In this document: one piece after another, positions 1 through 9,511 of the stretch
How positions within the stretch are numbered: the first letter of the stretch is position 1
How the letters are laid out: every line of letters starts with the position of its first letter
The notes under the pieces: generated by a model
The model's database searches: none
Told to the model about the DNA's origin: nothing
Seen by the model: only the letters and a program-made list of their open reading frames with translations
From: Flavobacterium tyrosinilyticum
Lineage (GTDB): Bacteria > Bacteroidota > Bacteroidia > Flavobacteriales > Flavobacteriaceae
NCBI RefSeq assembly: GCF_023656565.1
Contig: NZ_JAMOKG010000001.1
Location: 1,319,383 to 1,383,382 of the forward strand
Direction: 5' to 3'
Length of the DNA stretch: 64,000 nt
Program-made: the position numbers and the translations under genes

Positions 1-2
1 TG

Positions 3-227
3 CATGTGAATAAAGCAGGAGAGTCAAAAATCTTAAAAAGATGCACTTTGCCATTAACGGGCGTAGGATGCGTTAAAAAGGTTGTAACCGAGCTTGCAGT
101 TCTCGAAGTAATAAAAAAAGGTTTTAAGCTCTTAGAACGAGCGCCAGGTGTCTCAGTCGAGCACATCATCGCCTCAACCGAAGCCGATTTAATCATTGAA
201 GGAGAAATTCCTGAGATGTCGATTTAA
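3..227 (+). CDS. scoB: 3-oxoacid CoA-transferase subunit B, C-terminal end (partial)
   Basis: The reading frame is open at the window edge, so only the last ~74 codons are present. The segment KRCTLPLTGVGCVKKVVTEL followed by APGVSVEHI and a final EADLIIEGE stretch is typical of the C-terminus of the beta subunit of succinyl-CoA:3-ketoacid CoA-transferase, which moves CoA from succinyl-CoA to acetoacetate. The alpha subunit gene probably lies upstream, outside the window. A GTG lies in frame at position 6, but the homology runs through it, so it is not the start. Confidence 0.85.
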   Translation, partial: HVNKAGESKILKRCTLPLTGVGCVKKVVTELAVLEVIKKGFKLLERAPGVSVEHIIASTEADLIIEGEIPEMSI

Positions 228-233
228 GAGAAA

Positions 234-345
234 TTGCCACGAAGGCACAAGGACTCGAAGTAATTTTAAGGAGAAAAATAAAAAACTGCCCCAAAAGGCG
301 GTTTAGCCTTAAAAAAAACTTGGTGACTTGGTGCCTTTGCGGCAA
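234..345. repeat. Imperfect inverted repeat, 'TTGCCACGAAGGCAC' family
   Basis: The left arm (234-256, TTGCCACGAAGGCACAAGG) is matched by an inverted right arm (325-345, GACTTGGTGCCTTTGCGGCAA). The same family recurs at 6742-6860 and 35634-35853. It is non-coding and lies just after a stop codon, as the other copies do. Confidence 0.8.
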
Positions 346-371
346 TCATACTTTTTTCTAAAAAACCGATC

Positions 372-403
372 AAGGCCAGCTTTTAAAAGAGCTGGCCTTT
401 TTT
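372..403 (+). terminator. Rho-independent terminator after the CoA-transferase gene
   Basis: Stem AAGGCCAGCT / AGCTGGCCTT with a short loop, followed by a T run. Confidence 0.85.
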
Positions 404-711
404 GTAGGAATTAACAAGAGGATTTACAGCTATTGTTTAATGAACTATAGTAGATTCAAAAACTTATTTTTAAATATAAATAACTATTAATCAATCAAAT
501 AATTATTTTTTAAGGCATTTTCTTACGGGATTGTTATGGTTTGTTAAATAAAAATGGAATTAATGTAAAAAATGTTGCGTTTTATCGATTAACGACATAT
601 TTAATCGATTATATAACATAAATAAAATATTTTTACACAAAAATAAAGTATTTACCTACATTAAATATTTTGTTTGTAATCCATTTAACCAAAATTAAAT
701 ACCACATTATT
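404..711. other. AT-rich intergenic region upstream of the M4 protease
   Basis: No gene is seen here. The region is very AT-rich. Two copies of ATCGATT at 584-590 and 604-610 are spaced 20 bp apart (about two helical turns) and could be an operator for the downstream protease, but this is only a guess. No clean TAnnTTTG promoter was found. Confidence 0.4.
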
Positions 712-3495
712 ATGGAAAGAAAATTACTTAAGATTATGGCGTCAGCCGTTATTATTCTTACATTTTCAGCGCCTGTATTTGCTCAGAATACAGACAAGCG
801 GATAAGTCAGAAAAATTTATCAGAAAATGGACAACCGAGTCTAATCACTTTTAGTGATAAATCTACCTACAAGGGAACCGATTACAATACTGTTTTTAAA
901 GAGCAACTTGGACTAAAAGATAATCAGTCTTTTTTGAGAGTTAAAACCGAATCAGATAGAGAGGGGTTTACTCATGAAAAGTTTCAGTTGTATGAACAGG
1001 GAATTAAAGTAGAATTTGCCAATTATACATTACATTCTAAAGAAGGTAAATTAGTTTCTATGAATGGTGAGTTTTATGCTTTTAATAATGTAAAAACTAC
1101 TCCAAAATTATCAAGTCAGGATGCATTTGCTAAAGCGATTGCTTACACGGGAGCAAAAGAATACTTATGGGAAAAACCCGAAGATGCTGCTGCAATGGAT
1201 TATGAAAAACCAAAGGGGGAATTGGTTTTATTGCCAGATATGGAAGAACAAGGACAGGATAGAAAATCAGACAAAGTTAGATTGGCTTATAAGTTTGATA
1301 TCTATGCTACGAATCCGTTGAGCAGAGGTGATCTCTATATCGATGCTGAAACCGGAAATGTTTTGTTTTATAATGCTACAATAAAACACCTTGGAGAACA
1401 TAGTCACGGAGGGAAATTGGAATCTGCGAAAGCAAAGCAAGAGGTAGCATCTAATGCAAAAGTTGCCATTGTTGCAGCAAATGCAGCGACACGTTACAGC
1501 GGAACTCAGACGATTCAGACTACTCTAAGCGGATCTTCTTATATTTTATCTGATGGAACTCGAGGAAATGGAATTCAAACCTATAATTCTGCCAGAACAG
1601 CGACATACCCAACAACCAATTTTACAGATGCTGACAATAACTGGACAGCTGCAGAGTATAATAATACAAATAAAGATAATGGAGCTTTAGATGCACATTG
1701 GGGTGCTGAAATGACCTATGACTATTGGTCTGCTGTTCATGGAAGAAACAGTTATGACAATGCTGGAGCAAAAATTAAAAGTTATGTTCACTACAATTTA
1801 GTAGCTGCTGGATATCCAAATAATAATAATGCATTCTGGAACGGAAGCGTTATGACCTATGGTGACGGAACAGGAACAGGAGGGTTTGATATTTTGACGT
1901 CAATAGATGTTGCTGGACATGAAATAGGGCATGCGGTTTGTACTTATACAGCAAATCTTGCTTATCAAAAAGAATCGGGGGCAATGAATGAGGGTTTCTC
2001 TGATATTTGGGGAGCTTGTATCGAATATCGTGCTGCACCAACAAAATCAACATGGTTAGTGGGAGAAGATATTGAAAGAAGAACTGGTCATCTTGCTTTG
2101 CGTTCTATGAGTAATCCAAAATCTGAGGGGCAACCAGATACTTATGGAGGAACTAATTGGGTGAGCCAAAGCTGTACACCAACTAGTAGTAATGATTATT
2201 GCGGCGTTCATACCAATTCTGGAGTTCTGAATCATTGGTTTTATATTTTATCAGTTGGTAAATCAGGAACAAATGATATTGGAAGCACCTATAATGTGAC
2301 TGGTATTACTATTGATAAAGCAGCAAAAATTGCCTATCGTTTAGAGAGTGTGTATTTAACCGCAAATTCTACTTATGCAAATGCAAGGACATCGGGAATA
2401 CAATCTGCAATAGATTTGTATGGTGCAGGTTCGGCTGAAGTTATAGCAACAACCAATGCTTTTTATGCAGTAGGTATTGGCGCTGCTTATGTAGGTTCTA
2501 GTGATACTGTTGCGCCTACAGCTCCAACAAGTCTTGCAGCTTCGGGTACTACAGGAACAACGACTAATTTATCGTGGACAGCATCAACAGATAATGTTGC
2601 TGTTACAGGGTATGATATTTACCAAGGAACAACATTAAAAGGTTCTTCTACAACAACTAGTTATACCGTAACTGGTTTAACAGCATTAACAGCTTATAGC
2701 TTTAGTGTAAAAGCTAAAGATGCTGCAGGAAATGTTTCGACAGCGAGTAACACAGTTAATGTTACAACTACTTCTGCCGCACTAGCATATTGTACATCTC
2801 AGGGGAATAGTACAGCAGACGAAAGAATTGGTAAAGTTGTATTTGGAACAATCAATAATACATCTACAGGAACAGCGGGTTATGAAAATTATACCGCAAT
2901 TTCGACAAATGCAGCAAGAGGAACTGCATATACAATTACGATCACACCGAGCTGGACATCTACAGTTTACAGTGAAGGATATGCTGTATTTATAGATTAC
3001 AATCAAGATGGTGATTTTGCCGATTCTGGTGAAACGGTTTGGACAAAAGCTACATCAACAGCAACTTCGGCATCTGGAACTATTACAATTCCGGCAACGG
3101 CAACTCTTGGGACAACAAGACTTAGAGTTTCTATGAAATACAATGGAGTTCCAACATCTTGCGAAAGTTTTTCTTATGGACAAGTCGAAGATTATTCGAT
3201 AAACATAACAGCTTCAGGAGCAATTGTGAATGAAGAACTTGTTGCGGGATTGATAGAGACTAATGAAAATTCTGAATTTGTATTATATCCAAATCCTGTT
3301 ACAAATGAGCTAAATGTTTCATTTCTAAACAATAAAGGATATACATTTAGAATTACAAATGTTTTAGGGCAGCAAATTAGTAATGGTGAACTTTCTGAAA
3401 GCCCTATAGATGTAAGTCAACTAAGTACAGGAATTTATCTTATAGAATTGAACAACGGTACAAAAAGAATCGTTAAGAAATTCGCTAAAAAATAA
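712..3495 (+). CDS. Secreted M4 (thermolysin-like) metalloprotease with FN3, GEVED and T9SS sorting domains
   Basis: Start chosen at ATG 712, which begins a clean signal peptide (MERKLLKIMASAVIIL...FAQ); the longer frame begins with TTG. Order: signal peptide; FTP/PepSY-type propeptide (~30-240); M4 catalytic domain with HEIGH at 403-407, glutamate ligand E427 in NEGFSD (spacing as in thermolysin) and H500 in the GVHTNSG motif; fibronectin type III (~598-690); GEVED domain (~693-840); and a C-terminal T9SS type A sorting domain from YPNP at ~859 to KKFAKK. It probably digests extracellular protein. Monocistronic, with a strong terminator just downstream. Confidence 0.95.
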   Translation: MERKLLKIMASAVIILTFSAPVFAQNTDKRISQKNLSENGQPSLITFSDKSTYKGTDYNTVFKEQLGLKDNQSFLRVKTESDREGFTHEKFQLYEQGIKVEFANYTLHSKEGKLVSMNGEFYAFNNVKTTPKLSSQDAFAKAIAYTGAKEYLWEKPEDAAAMDYEKPKGELVLLPDMEEQGQDRKSDKVRLAYKFDIYATNPLSRGDLYIDAETGNVLFYNATIKHLGEHSHGGKLESAKAKQEVASNAKVAIVAANAATRYSGTQTIQTTLSGSSYILSDGTRGNGIQTYNSARTATYPTTNFTDADNNWTAAEYNNTNKDNGALDAHWGAEMTYDYWSAVHGRNSYDNAGAKIKSYVHYNLVAAGYPNNNNAFWNGSVMTYGDGTGTGGFDILTSIDVAGHEIGHAVCTYTANLAYQKESGAMNEGFSDIWGACIEYRAAPTKSTWLVGEDIERRTGHLALRSMSNPKSEGQPDTYGGTNWVSQSCTPTSSNDYCGVHTNSGVLNHWFYILSVGKSGTNDIGSTYNVTGITIDKAAKIAYRLESVYLTANSTYANARTSGIQSAIDLYGAGSAEVIATTNAFYAVGIGAAYVGSSDTVAPTAPTSLAASGTTGTTTNLSWTASTDNVAVTGYDIYQGTTLKGSSTTTSYTVTGLTALTAYSFSVKAKDAAGNVSTASNTVNVTTTSAALAYCTSQGNSTADERIGKVVFGTINNTSTGTAGYENYTAISTNAARGTAYTITITPSWTSTVYSEGYAVFIDYNQDGDFADSGETVWTKATSTATSASGTITIPATATLGTTRLRVSMKYNGVPTSCESFSYGQVEDYSINITASGAIVNEELVAGLIETNENSEFVLYPNPVTNELNVSFLNNKGYTFRITNVLGQQISNGELSESPIDVSQLSTGIYLIELNNGTKRIVKKFAKK

Positions 3496-3516
3496 AATAA
3501 TAATACTATAAAAAGT

Positions 3517-3547
3517 AAAAAACCGCCTACTTGGGCGGTTTTTCTTT
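3517..3547. terminator. Bidirectional terminator between convergent genes
   Basis: Stem AACCGCC (3521-3527) / GGCGGTT (3534-3540) with A and T runs on either side. It serves the M4 protease gene and possibly the convergent gene ending at 3597. Confidence 0.85.
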
Positions 3548-3548
3548 T

Positions 3549-3592
3549 TCAAAATCTTAGAAACTTAGGATCTCAGTATCTTAGAAATTTTA
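3549..3592. repeat. 'Cttag-aaa-cttag' short-phrase repeat
   Basis: AAAATCTTAGAAACTTAGGA followed by TCTCAGTATCTTAG is a run of degenerate CTTAG/CTCAG units. Similar runs occur at 47150-47190 and 62245-62275, always between genes. Confidence 0.5.
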
Positions 3593-3596
3593 AAAA

Positions 3597-4124
3597 CTAT
3601 AAATTAAATGAAGCTCCTAAACTAAAAGTAGCTTGATTATTCAAATGATAAAAAGGATCATTGTTTGAACCGTATTTTGCAATTGGGAATCCGATTTCTG
3701 TGAAAACACCAAATCCATCAGTGAAGAAATAACGCCCACCAACGTGTCCGCCGAAATTATGTAAACCTAAGCTTAATCCAGGGTAAACATCCAATTCTTT
3801 TACACCAATTACGCTAGATAAGTTAGCATTGATTCTTGCTTTTGCATCAAAACGATCAGAGAAATCTGGCTCAGCGTCACGGTAAGGATTTGTGCTGCCG
3901 TGGTAGAAACCGTTAAAATTATCAAATCCTAGTATGTAGTTGGCAACAAAACCAAAAGAGAAATTTTCTCCTAAACCAAAATCAACAGAACCTTGAATTC
4001 CAGAACCACCATCTTGTAAATTAGCTCCTACGTTTACTTTAATATCTCCCTTTCCTTTAAAAGCTTCTTGAGCATTAACAAATCCGAATGTCACTAAAAA
4101 TACAAGTGTAATAACCTTTTTCAT
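3597..4124 (-). CDS. Outer-membrane beta-barrel-like secreted protein
   Basis: 175 residues. A signal peptide (MKKVITLVFLVTFGFVNAQ) is followed by alternating polar/hydrophobic, glycine- and aromatic-rich segments (GSVDFGLGENFSFGFVANYI) and a C-terminus ending in FSLGASFNL, a typical beta-barrel closing strand. It resembles small flavobacterial outer-membrane proteins (perhaps the DUF6646 group). Function unknown. Transcribed alone, convergent with the M4 protease. Confidence 0.75.
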   Translation of the reverse strand: MKKVITLVFLVTFGFVNAQEAFKGKGDIKVNVGANLQDGGSGIQGSVDFGLGENFSFGFVANYILGFDNFNGFYHGSTNPYRDAEPDFSDRFDAKARINANLSSVIGVKELDVYPGLSLGLHNFGGHVGGRYFFTDGFGVFTEIGFPIAKYGSNNDPFYHLNNQATFSLGASFNL

Positions 4125-4173
4125 AAAAATTTAATATTAATTATTTGGGTAGCAAATGTAAATTTTAAATAAA

Positions 4174-4908
4174 TTAATTCCTACCTTTTTCGTTAAAATA
4201 GAGTTCGTTTAGTGGTTCACTTTGCCAGTATTCTTTCGTGTCAACATCTAAAATCGTAAGCGGACCTCTAAATGCTGCGCCTGTATCTACATTCCAGACA
4301 CAAGCTCTGTTGACAGGAACCGTTTCTCCTATTCGGGTAACAGGCGTGTGGCCAATATAAACTTCCTTATAAACGGTAAATCTTTTTGGATAGTGTAAAT
4401 CGTCTTCTTTTAATTTGGGGTCTAATGAAAGTGCTGTTTCCCAAAGGGTTCTGTCCCAATAAAATAGTTTAGAAAAATATTCCCATTTTACACCATTTAA
4501 ATTAGTGAAGCCAGCATGAACAAACAAACGATTTTGGTCGTCAAGATGAAAATCCTGAAGATTTTCTAGAAATTCGATATGCGCTTTCTTTTTCTCTTCA
4601 GAAATTTTAGCATAACCTTCAACAGTAGCTTTTCCGCCATGTTTGTACCACATTTCTTCGTCAAAATCATCATGCCTGTTTTCGAGCCAGTCCAAAGCCA
4701 GCTGATCGTGATTTCCTCGTATGCAGATGCAGTTTTGTTTGCTTTTTAAATCAATCAAATAGTCGATCACTTCAACAGACTGACTCCAGCCGTCAACATA
4801 ATCGCCCAAAAAAATTAGAGTATCTTCTGTGGTAACGTTGGCTCTCTCGAGTACTTGTTCAAGTGCAAGTAATCCGCCATGAATGTCACCTATAACAAAT
4901 GTTCGCAT
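4174..4908 (-). CDS. Metallophosphoesterase, PP1/PrpA-type serine/threonine phosphatase family
   Basis: Contains the di-metal phosphoesterase motifs GDIHG (residues 7-11), GDYVDGW (in place of the common GDYVDRG) and GNHD, and later histidines in VHAGF and IGHTPV. At 244 residues it fits the bacterial calcineurin-like phosphatase group. The substrate cannot be read from sequence; diadenosine tetraphosphate or phosphoprotein are known for relatives. 49 bp separate it from the downstream barrel gene. It is divergent from dinB. Confidence 0.88.
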   Translation of the reverse strand: MRTFVIGDIHGGLLALEQVLERANVTTEDTLIFLGDYVDGWSQSVEVIDYLIDLKSKQNCICIRGNHDQLALDWLENRHDDFDEEMWYKHGGKATVEGYAKISEEKKKAHIEFLENLQDFHLDDQNRLFVHAGFTNLNGVKWEYFSKLFYWDRTLWETALSLDPKLKEDDLHYPKRFTVYKEVYIGHTPVTRIGETVPVNRACVWNVDTGAAFRGPLTILDVDTKEYWQSEPLNELYFNEKGRN

Positions 4909-5036
4909 TATTTAATTTTTCGAGTAGAAGAACAAAAATAGAAAGAATAATTGGTTTGAACTCATCGAATTCAGATTCTTTAAAAATTGATATGATTTAT
5001 AACTACTTACAATACTTTTTTATTGTTTTTCCTCAG

Positions 5037-5044
5037 TAAATTTG
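5037..5044 (+). promoter_or_regulatory. Candidate -7 box (TAAATTTG) of dinB
   Basis: Perfect TAnnTTTG match ending only 4 bp before the ATG at 5049. If used, transcription would begin at or near the start codon, giving a leaderless or nearly leaderless mRNA. Confidence 0.5.
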
Positions 5045-5048
5045 CAAA

Positions 5049-6131
5049 ATGTCTGAAACACCAACATATCGCAAAATTATCCATATTGATATGGATGCAT
5101 TTTACGCATCTGTAGAACAAATGGACAATCCGGAATTAAGAGGCAAACCGGTTGCAGTTGGAGGTTCTGAAAATCGCGGTGTAGTTTCGGCGGCAAGTTA
5201 CGAAGCTAGAAAGTTTGGTGTGCGAAGCGCTCTTAGTGGGGCTTTGGCCAAAAAATACTGTCCAGAAATTATATTTGTCAGACCGAGATTTGATCGTTAC
5301 AAAGAAATTTCATCCAAAATTCATAAAATCTTTCATGATTATACCGATTTAGTCGAGCCTCTTTCGCTTGACGAAGCCTATTTGGACGTTACTCAAAATA
5401 AAAAAGGAAATCCTAGCGCAAGCCTTTTGGCACAGGAAATTAGACAAAGAATTTTTAATGAAGTAGGGTTAACCGCTTCGGCTGGAATTTCGATCAATAA
5501 ATTTGTGGCTAAAATTGCCAGCGATTATAACAAACCAAACGGACAAAAAACGGTAAATCCCGACGAGGTAGAAGCTTTTCTGGAGGATCTTCCCATTCGT
5601 AAATTTTACGGAGTTGGAAAAGTAACTACAGAAAAAATGTATCAGCTCGGAATTTTTACTGGAACCGATTTGAAAAGCAAATCTCTGGAGTTTTTAGAAA
5701 AGCACTTCGGAAAATCGGGAACATTTTATTATCATGTGGTTCGAGGTATTCATAATAGCGAAGTAAAATCTTCACGAATTACCAAATCTGTTGCTGCAGA
5801 ACACACTTTTGATGTGAATTTGTCTTCGGAGATTTTTATGATGCAGCAGTTGGAGCGTATTGCAACTTCGCTAGAGAAACGTCTTCAAAGGCATAACATA
5901 TCTGGAAAAACGATCACGCTCAAAATCAAATACAGCGATTTTTCACAACAGACGAGAAGTAAAACGCTGCCCTATTTTATTTCCGATAAAAGTCTGATTA
6001 TGGAAAACGTTGAGGAATTATTGTATCAGGAAAAAATGAAAGATTCTGTACGATTGCTCGGAATTTCGTTGAGCAATTTGAATAATGAGGTGAAAAAAGC
6101 GGTGGTAGTACAGCTTAAATTTACTTTTTAA
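5049..6131 (+). CDS. dinB: DNA polymerase IV (Y-family translesion polymerase)
   Basis: 360 residues. The palm motif HIDMDAFYASVEQ supplies metal ligand D14 and a Tyr steric gate (Y19); SLDEAYLD supplies D108/E109. The thumb carries helix-hairpin-helix-like sequence (IRKFYGVGKVTTEKMYQLG) and the little-finger domain follows. The C-terminal QLKFTF resembles a beta-clamp-binding motif. It synthesises across damaged templates. No canonical LexA operator was recognised upstream. Confidence 0.95.
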   Translation: MSETPTYRKIIHIDMDAFYASVEQMDNPELRGKPVAVGGSENRGVVSAASYEARKFGVRSALSGALAKKYCPEIIFVRPRFDRYKEISSKIHKIFHDYTDLVEPLSLDEAYLDVTQNKKGNPSASLLAQEIRQRIFNEVGLTASAGISINKFVAKIASDYNKPNGQKTVNPDEVEAFLEDLPIRKFYGVGKVTTEKMYQLGIFTGTDLKSKSLEFLEKHFGKSGTFYYHVVRGIHNSEVKSSRITKSVAAEHTFDVNLSSEIFMMQQLERIATSLEKRLQRHNISGKTITLKIKYSDFSQQTRSKTLPYFISDKSLIMENVEELLYQEKMKDSVRLLGISLSNLNNEVKKAVVVQLKFTF

Positions 6132-6189
6132 TAACAATTTTGAAAAGTTTAAAATAAGGTCTAGATTATGAATAGCAAGATTTTTCTGC

Positions 6190-6197
6190 TATCTTTG
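6190..6197 (+). promoter_or_regulatory. Candidate -7 box (TATCTTTG) of the PAS gene
   Basis: Perfect TAnnTTTG match 38 bp before the ATG at 6236, suggesting the PAS gene has its own promoter rather than depending only on dinB readthrough. Confidence 0.55.
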
Positions 6198-6235
6198 AGT
6201 AAAAAGATGATATCTGTCTTCTGAATTGATTTTGT

Positions 6236-6736
6236 ATGAAAAATAGAAATTCCGACGATCCGTTACAGCGAAATTCAGTTCCAATTCTTTCTTGGGATTT
6301 TCACTACGAATATCTAAATGAGCTAAAAGCATTAAGCACTGATTTAAAAAGGGTAAGCGAAATCTCAGATGAGTTTATCTGGGATGAAAAAACGCTCAAT
6401 ATTCAGGAAAGAATCAAAAATGAAGTGGTTTTAATAACCGATTTAGATTTGAAAATAGTTTTCGCGTCAAGCGGAATAAAAAAAATGACGGGTTACAAAG
6501 AAGAAGAAATCTTAGGAAAAACGCCTAAGATGTTTCAGGGCCCAGCAACTTCAGAAAAGGATTTAAAGGAAATTAGAGATGCCGTAAAAAAGAAGATTCC
6601 CTTTGCCAAAACCATCGAGAATTATAGAAAAAACGGTCAAACCTATAAATGTAAAATCGATGCTTCGCCAGTTTATAACCTGAAAGGTGAAATATCTCAT
6701 TTTATAGCCTTCGAAAAACAAGACATAAGCGCGTAG
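6236..6736 (+). CDS. Stand-alone PAS-domain protein (LOV-like fold, no photoactive cysteine)
   Basis: 166 residues: an N-terminal helical stretch (~15-60) then a PAS domain (~62-163) ending in the FIAFEKQDI strand. Residues 94-102 (GKTPKMFQG) align with the LOV signature GxNCRFLQG, but the cysteine position is proline, so flavin-cysteine photochemistry is not expected. There is no kinase, GGDEF or HTH domain, so it probably signals through partners. Ligand unknown. Start ATG 6236. Confidence 0.8.
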   Translation: MKNRNSDDPLQRNSVPILSWDFHYEYLNELKALSTDLKRVSEISDEFIWDEKTLNIQERIKNEVVLITDLDLKIVFASSGIKKMTGYKEEEILGKTPKMFQGPATSEKDLKEIRDAVKKKIPFAKTIENYRKNGQTYKCKIDASPVYNLKGEISHFIAFEKQDISA

Positions 6737-6741
6737 TTATT

Positions 6742-6860
6742 TTGCCACAAAGGCACTAAGACGCAAAGATGTTTTTTAAAGAGAAGAAAAAAATAAAGCT
6801 ATCCGTTAGGGATAGCTTTATTTTTATAAAAAACTTTGTGGCTTAGTGCCTTTGCGGCAA
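6742..6860. repeat. Inverted repeat of the 'TTGCCAC-AAGGCAC' family with central terminator
   Basis: Outer arms TTGCCACAAAGGCACTAAG (from 6742) and GGCTTAGTGCCTTTGCGGCAA (to 6860) enclose an inner hairpin TAAAGCTATCC / GGGATAGCTTTA (6794-6820) flanked by A and T runs. The inner hairpin can terminate transcription from both the PAS gene and the convergent fumarase gene. Confidence 0.8.
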
Positions 6861-6866
6861 AGACCC

Positions 6867-8471
6867 CTATAAGTTAGCAAAGAAATCATTTCCTTTATCA
6901 TCTGTAATAATAAAAGCAGGGAAATCTTTAACGGTAATTTTACGAACAGCTTCCATTCCTAATTCTTCAAAGTCAACAACTTCTACTTTTAAGATATTAT
7001 CTTGAGCCAGAATCGCAGCAGGCCCTCCAATAGAACCCAAATAGAATCCGCCGTATTTGTTGCAAGCATCAGTAACTTGTTTGGTACGGTTTCCTTTTGC
7101 CAGCATAATCATACTTCCGCCATTTTTCTGGAATTCATCCACATAAACGTCCATACGTCCAGCAGTTGTTGGTCCGAAACTTCCTGAAGCCATTCCATCT
7201 GGAGTTTTTGCAGGACCGGCGTAATACACTGGGTGATTTTTGAAATACTCTGGCATTGGTTTTCCAGCGTCTAACAATTCTTTGATTTTTGCGTGAGCAA
7301 TATCTCGGGCAACAATTACAGTTCCGTTTAGTTTTAAACGAGTTTTAACTGGATATTGAGATAATTTAGCCAAAATATCTGCCATTGGCTGATCTAAATC
7401 AATTTCAACAGGAGCTTCTAAATGTGGAGCTGTTTCTGGTAAAAATTGTTTTGGGTTTACTTCTAATTGCTCAACAAAGATTCCGTCTTTAGTAATTTTT
7501 CCTTTAATATTTCTATCTGCCGAGCAAGAAACTCCAAGTCCGACCGGACAAGAAGCTGCGTGACGAGGCAAACGGATTACACGAACATCGTGCGTGAAAT
7601 ATTTTCCTCCAAATTGCGCTCCAATAGCACTTTCTTGGCAGATTTTCTGAACTCTTTCTTCCCATTCAAAATCACGGAAAGCTTGGCCCGCCATGTTTCC
7701 AGAAGTTGGAAGGTGGTCATAATATCCAGCAGAAGCTTTTTTAACAGCGCTTAAGTTGGCTTCGGCAGAAGTTCCGCCAATTACTAAAGCTAAGTGATAT
7801 GGAGGACAAGCAGAAGTTCCTAAATCTTTAATTTTTGTGCGAATGAATTCATCTAATGATTTTTCATTCAACAAAGACTTTGTTTGTTGGTATAAGTATG
7901 TTTTGTTTGCAGATCCTCCACCTTTTGCCATGAACAAAAATTCGTAAGAAGTTCCTTTTTTAGCATAAATATCAATTTGTGCTGGCAGATTTGATCCTGA
8001 ATTTTTCTCTTCAAACATCGAAATCGGAACAATCTGAGAATAACGTAAATTTCTTTTTTGATACGTATTAAAAATACCACGGCTTAACCACTCTGCATCA
8101 TCAACACCAGTAAAAATACTTTCGCCTTTTTTAGCCATTACAATCGCAGTTCCAGTATCTTGACAGCTCGGCAACTGACCTTCAGCAGCGACAGAAGCGT
8201 TTTGAAGCAAGTTGTAAGCTACAAATCGATCATTGTCTGTTGCTTCTGGATCGTCAAGAATTTTTCTTAGTTTCTGTAAATGCGTTGTTCTTAGCATAAA
8301 CGAAACATCTGTCAAAGCTTCTTCAGCCAATAATTCTAAACCTTTTGGGTCAACGGTTAAAACTTCACGTTCTCCAAATTGTTCTACTTTCACAAAATCA
8401 GAAGTGATTTTGCGATACTGCGTATCATCCTTTAAGATCGGATAAGGATCTTGGTATATAAAATCGATCAT
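6867..8471 (-). CDS. fumA: Class I fumarate hydratase (4Fe-4S)
   Basis: 534 residues, full length for iron-sulfur class I fumarase, which interconverts fumarate and malate in the TCA cycle. Candidate cluster ligands are C103 in SCQDTGTA, C222 in SACPPYH and C316 in GVSCSADR. The C-terminal half carries the beta-domain signature ([21 protein letters not shown]). A good -7 box (8487-8494) lies just upstream. The symbol follows the E. coli class I name. Confidence 0.95.
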   Translation of the reverse strand: MIDFIYQDPYPILKDDTQYRKITSDFVKVEQFGEREVLTVDPKGLELLAEEALTDVSFMLRTTHLQKLRKILDDPEATDNDRFVAYNLLQNASVAAEGQLPSCQDTGTAIVMAKKGESIFTGVDDAEWLSRGIFNTYQKRNLRYSQIVPISMFEEKNSGSNLPAQIDIYAKKGTSYEFLFMAKGGGSANKTYLYQQTKSLLNEKSLDEFIRTKIKDLGTSACPPYHLALVIGGTSAEANLSAVKKASAGYYDHLPTSGNMAGQAFRDFEWEERVQKICQESAIGAQFGGKYFTHDVRVIRLPRHAASCPVGLGVSCSADRNIKGKITKDGIFVEQLEVNPKQFLPETAPHLEAPVEIDLDQPMADILAKLSQYPVKTRLKLNGTVIVARDIAHAKIKELLDAGKPMPEYFKNHPVYYAGPAKTPDGMASGSFGPTTAGRMDVYVDEFQKNGGSMIMLAKGNRTKQVTDACNKYGGFYLGSIGGPAAILAQDNILKVEVVDFEELGMEAVRKITVKDFPAFIITDDKGNDFFANL

Positions 8472-8486
8472 TGTTTTGTTTTTTTA

Positions 8487-8494
8487 CAAATTTA
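8487..8494 (-). promoter_or_regulatory. Candidate -7 box (TAAATTTG) of the fumarase gene
   Basis: Read on the minus strand, TAAATTTG lies 15 bp before the fumarase ATG, a perfect TAnnTTTG match. Confidence 0.55.
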
Positions 8495-8547
8495 GAAATT
8501 ATTTACCTAAGAAAGAATTTGAATTAGGACTCTTGTGCAGATGTTTT

Positions 8548-9294
8548 TTACTCTGCAGCGTTAAATTGATCAAACGTCATCTTTTTTTCGAAGTATGGTT
8601 TGTCTTTGGCAGACAGTAACATCTTTTTCCATTTATTATCTTTTAATTCAAAAGCTATGGAGTCTGAGTGCTTAAGGATGCCCATATCCATGTTTTCATC
8701 TTCGTCTGCAGGTATAAACGCAACAGTTTTGCAATAAAAGGATTTAGGTTCAGATTTGGTAGAAGGATTTACGATTTCAACCCAGCTACCCCAACCGCTG
8801 TCGGTCATAGAGCTCCATTGGTGTACCAATTGTAATCCGCTGTTTTTTAGATAATACAAGTAGTTGTCATGCGAATAACCACAAGCAGGAAATCCAACGG
8901 TGATTTGTATGAATGGCGAATTTTTAGAAGTTTCAGATGTTAATCCGTAAGAAGCCGTCCACTCAGAACCTTTCTCAAAACCTTTTATAGCAACTTTAGA
9001 AGATGCTGTTTTGGTTTTATTTTGATAAAAGTCTAATCGGTATTTTACCGTAACGATACTGTCCTTGTCTGCTTGCTGATCTACCAAATGCGCCAGGATA
9101 AAATCTGTAGAAGATTCTGTTCCGTCTGTGTAAATGGCTACGGTATCGGTTTTAATGATCTTTTCATCAGCAGAAACCTCTAATGTCTCTTGTGGTTCAA
9201 TTATCTCTGCTATTGGTGGCGCAGCATCTGTTGGTTTTGTTTTTTGACATCCGATAAAAATAAGTAGGGAGAAAAATAGAGTGTGGATTTTCAT
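8548..9294 (-). CDS. Putative lipoprotein of unknown function
   Basis: 248 residues. A short hydrophobic leader ending in IFIGCQK gives a lipobox cysteine at residue 16. A Pro/Glu-rich linker (~20-50) is followed by a globular region with GFPACGYSHDNYLYYLK and WSSMTDSGWGSWVE. No family recognised. Probably membrane-anchored and periplasm-facing or surface-exposed. 76 bp upstream of fumarase in the same direction; co-transcription is possible but not shown. Confidence 0.75.
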   Translation of the reverse strand: MKIHTLFFSLLIFIGCQKTKPTDAAPPIAEIIEPQETLEVSADEKIIKTDTVAIYTDGTESSTDFILAHLVDQQADKDSIVTVKYRLDFYQNKTKTASSKVAIKGFEKGSEWTASYGLTSETSKNSPFIQITVGFPACGYSHDNYLYYLKNSGLQLVHQWSSMTDSGWGSWVEIVNPSTKSEPKSFYCKTVAFIPADEDENMDMGILKHSDSIAFELKDNKWKKMLLSAKDKPYFEKKMTFDQFNAAE

Positions 9295-9377
9295 CTTTGG
9301 GGAGATATTTAATTGTTTTTTTAATTCTAGCGAAACCTCTAAAGTATAAAATTATGAGATTTTTTTGAAGAAAAAAG

Positions 9378-9428
9378 AAAAAGAAGCACTTGAAAAATAA
9401 GTTTAATTACTTTCAAGGCTTCTTTTAA
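9378..9428 (-). terminator. Terminator of the SpmA/SpmB-like gene
   Basis: On the minus strand AAAAGAAGCCTTGAAAG pairs with TTTTTCAAGTGCTTCTTT, followed by a T-rich tract. Confidence 0.65.
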
Positions 9429-9511
9429 AACTTTAATTAATTAGTCTTTATTCTTTGTAATAAAGGTATTTAGATTGTTTTTTTTAAGGAGAAAAAAATG
9501 TTCTTAATTTT

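Noticed and set aside
6..227. GTG at position 6 as the start of a complete small gene
   Set aside because: Family similarity continues upstream of it to the window edge, so this is a truncated larger gene.
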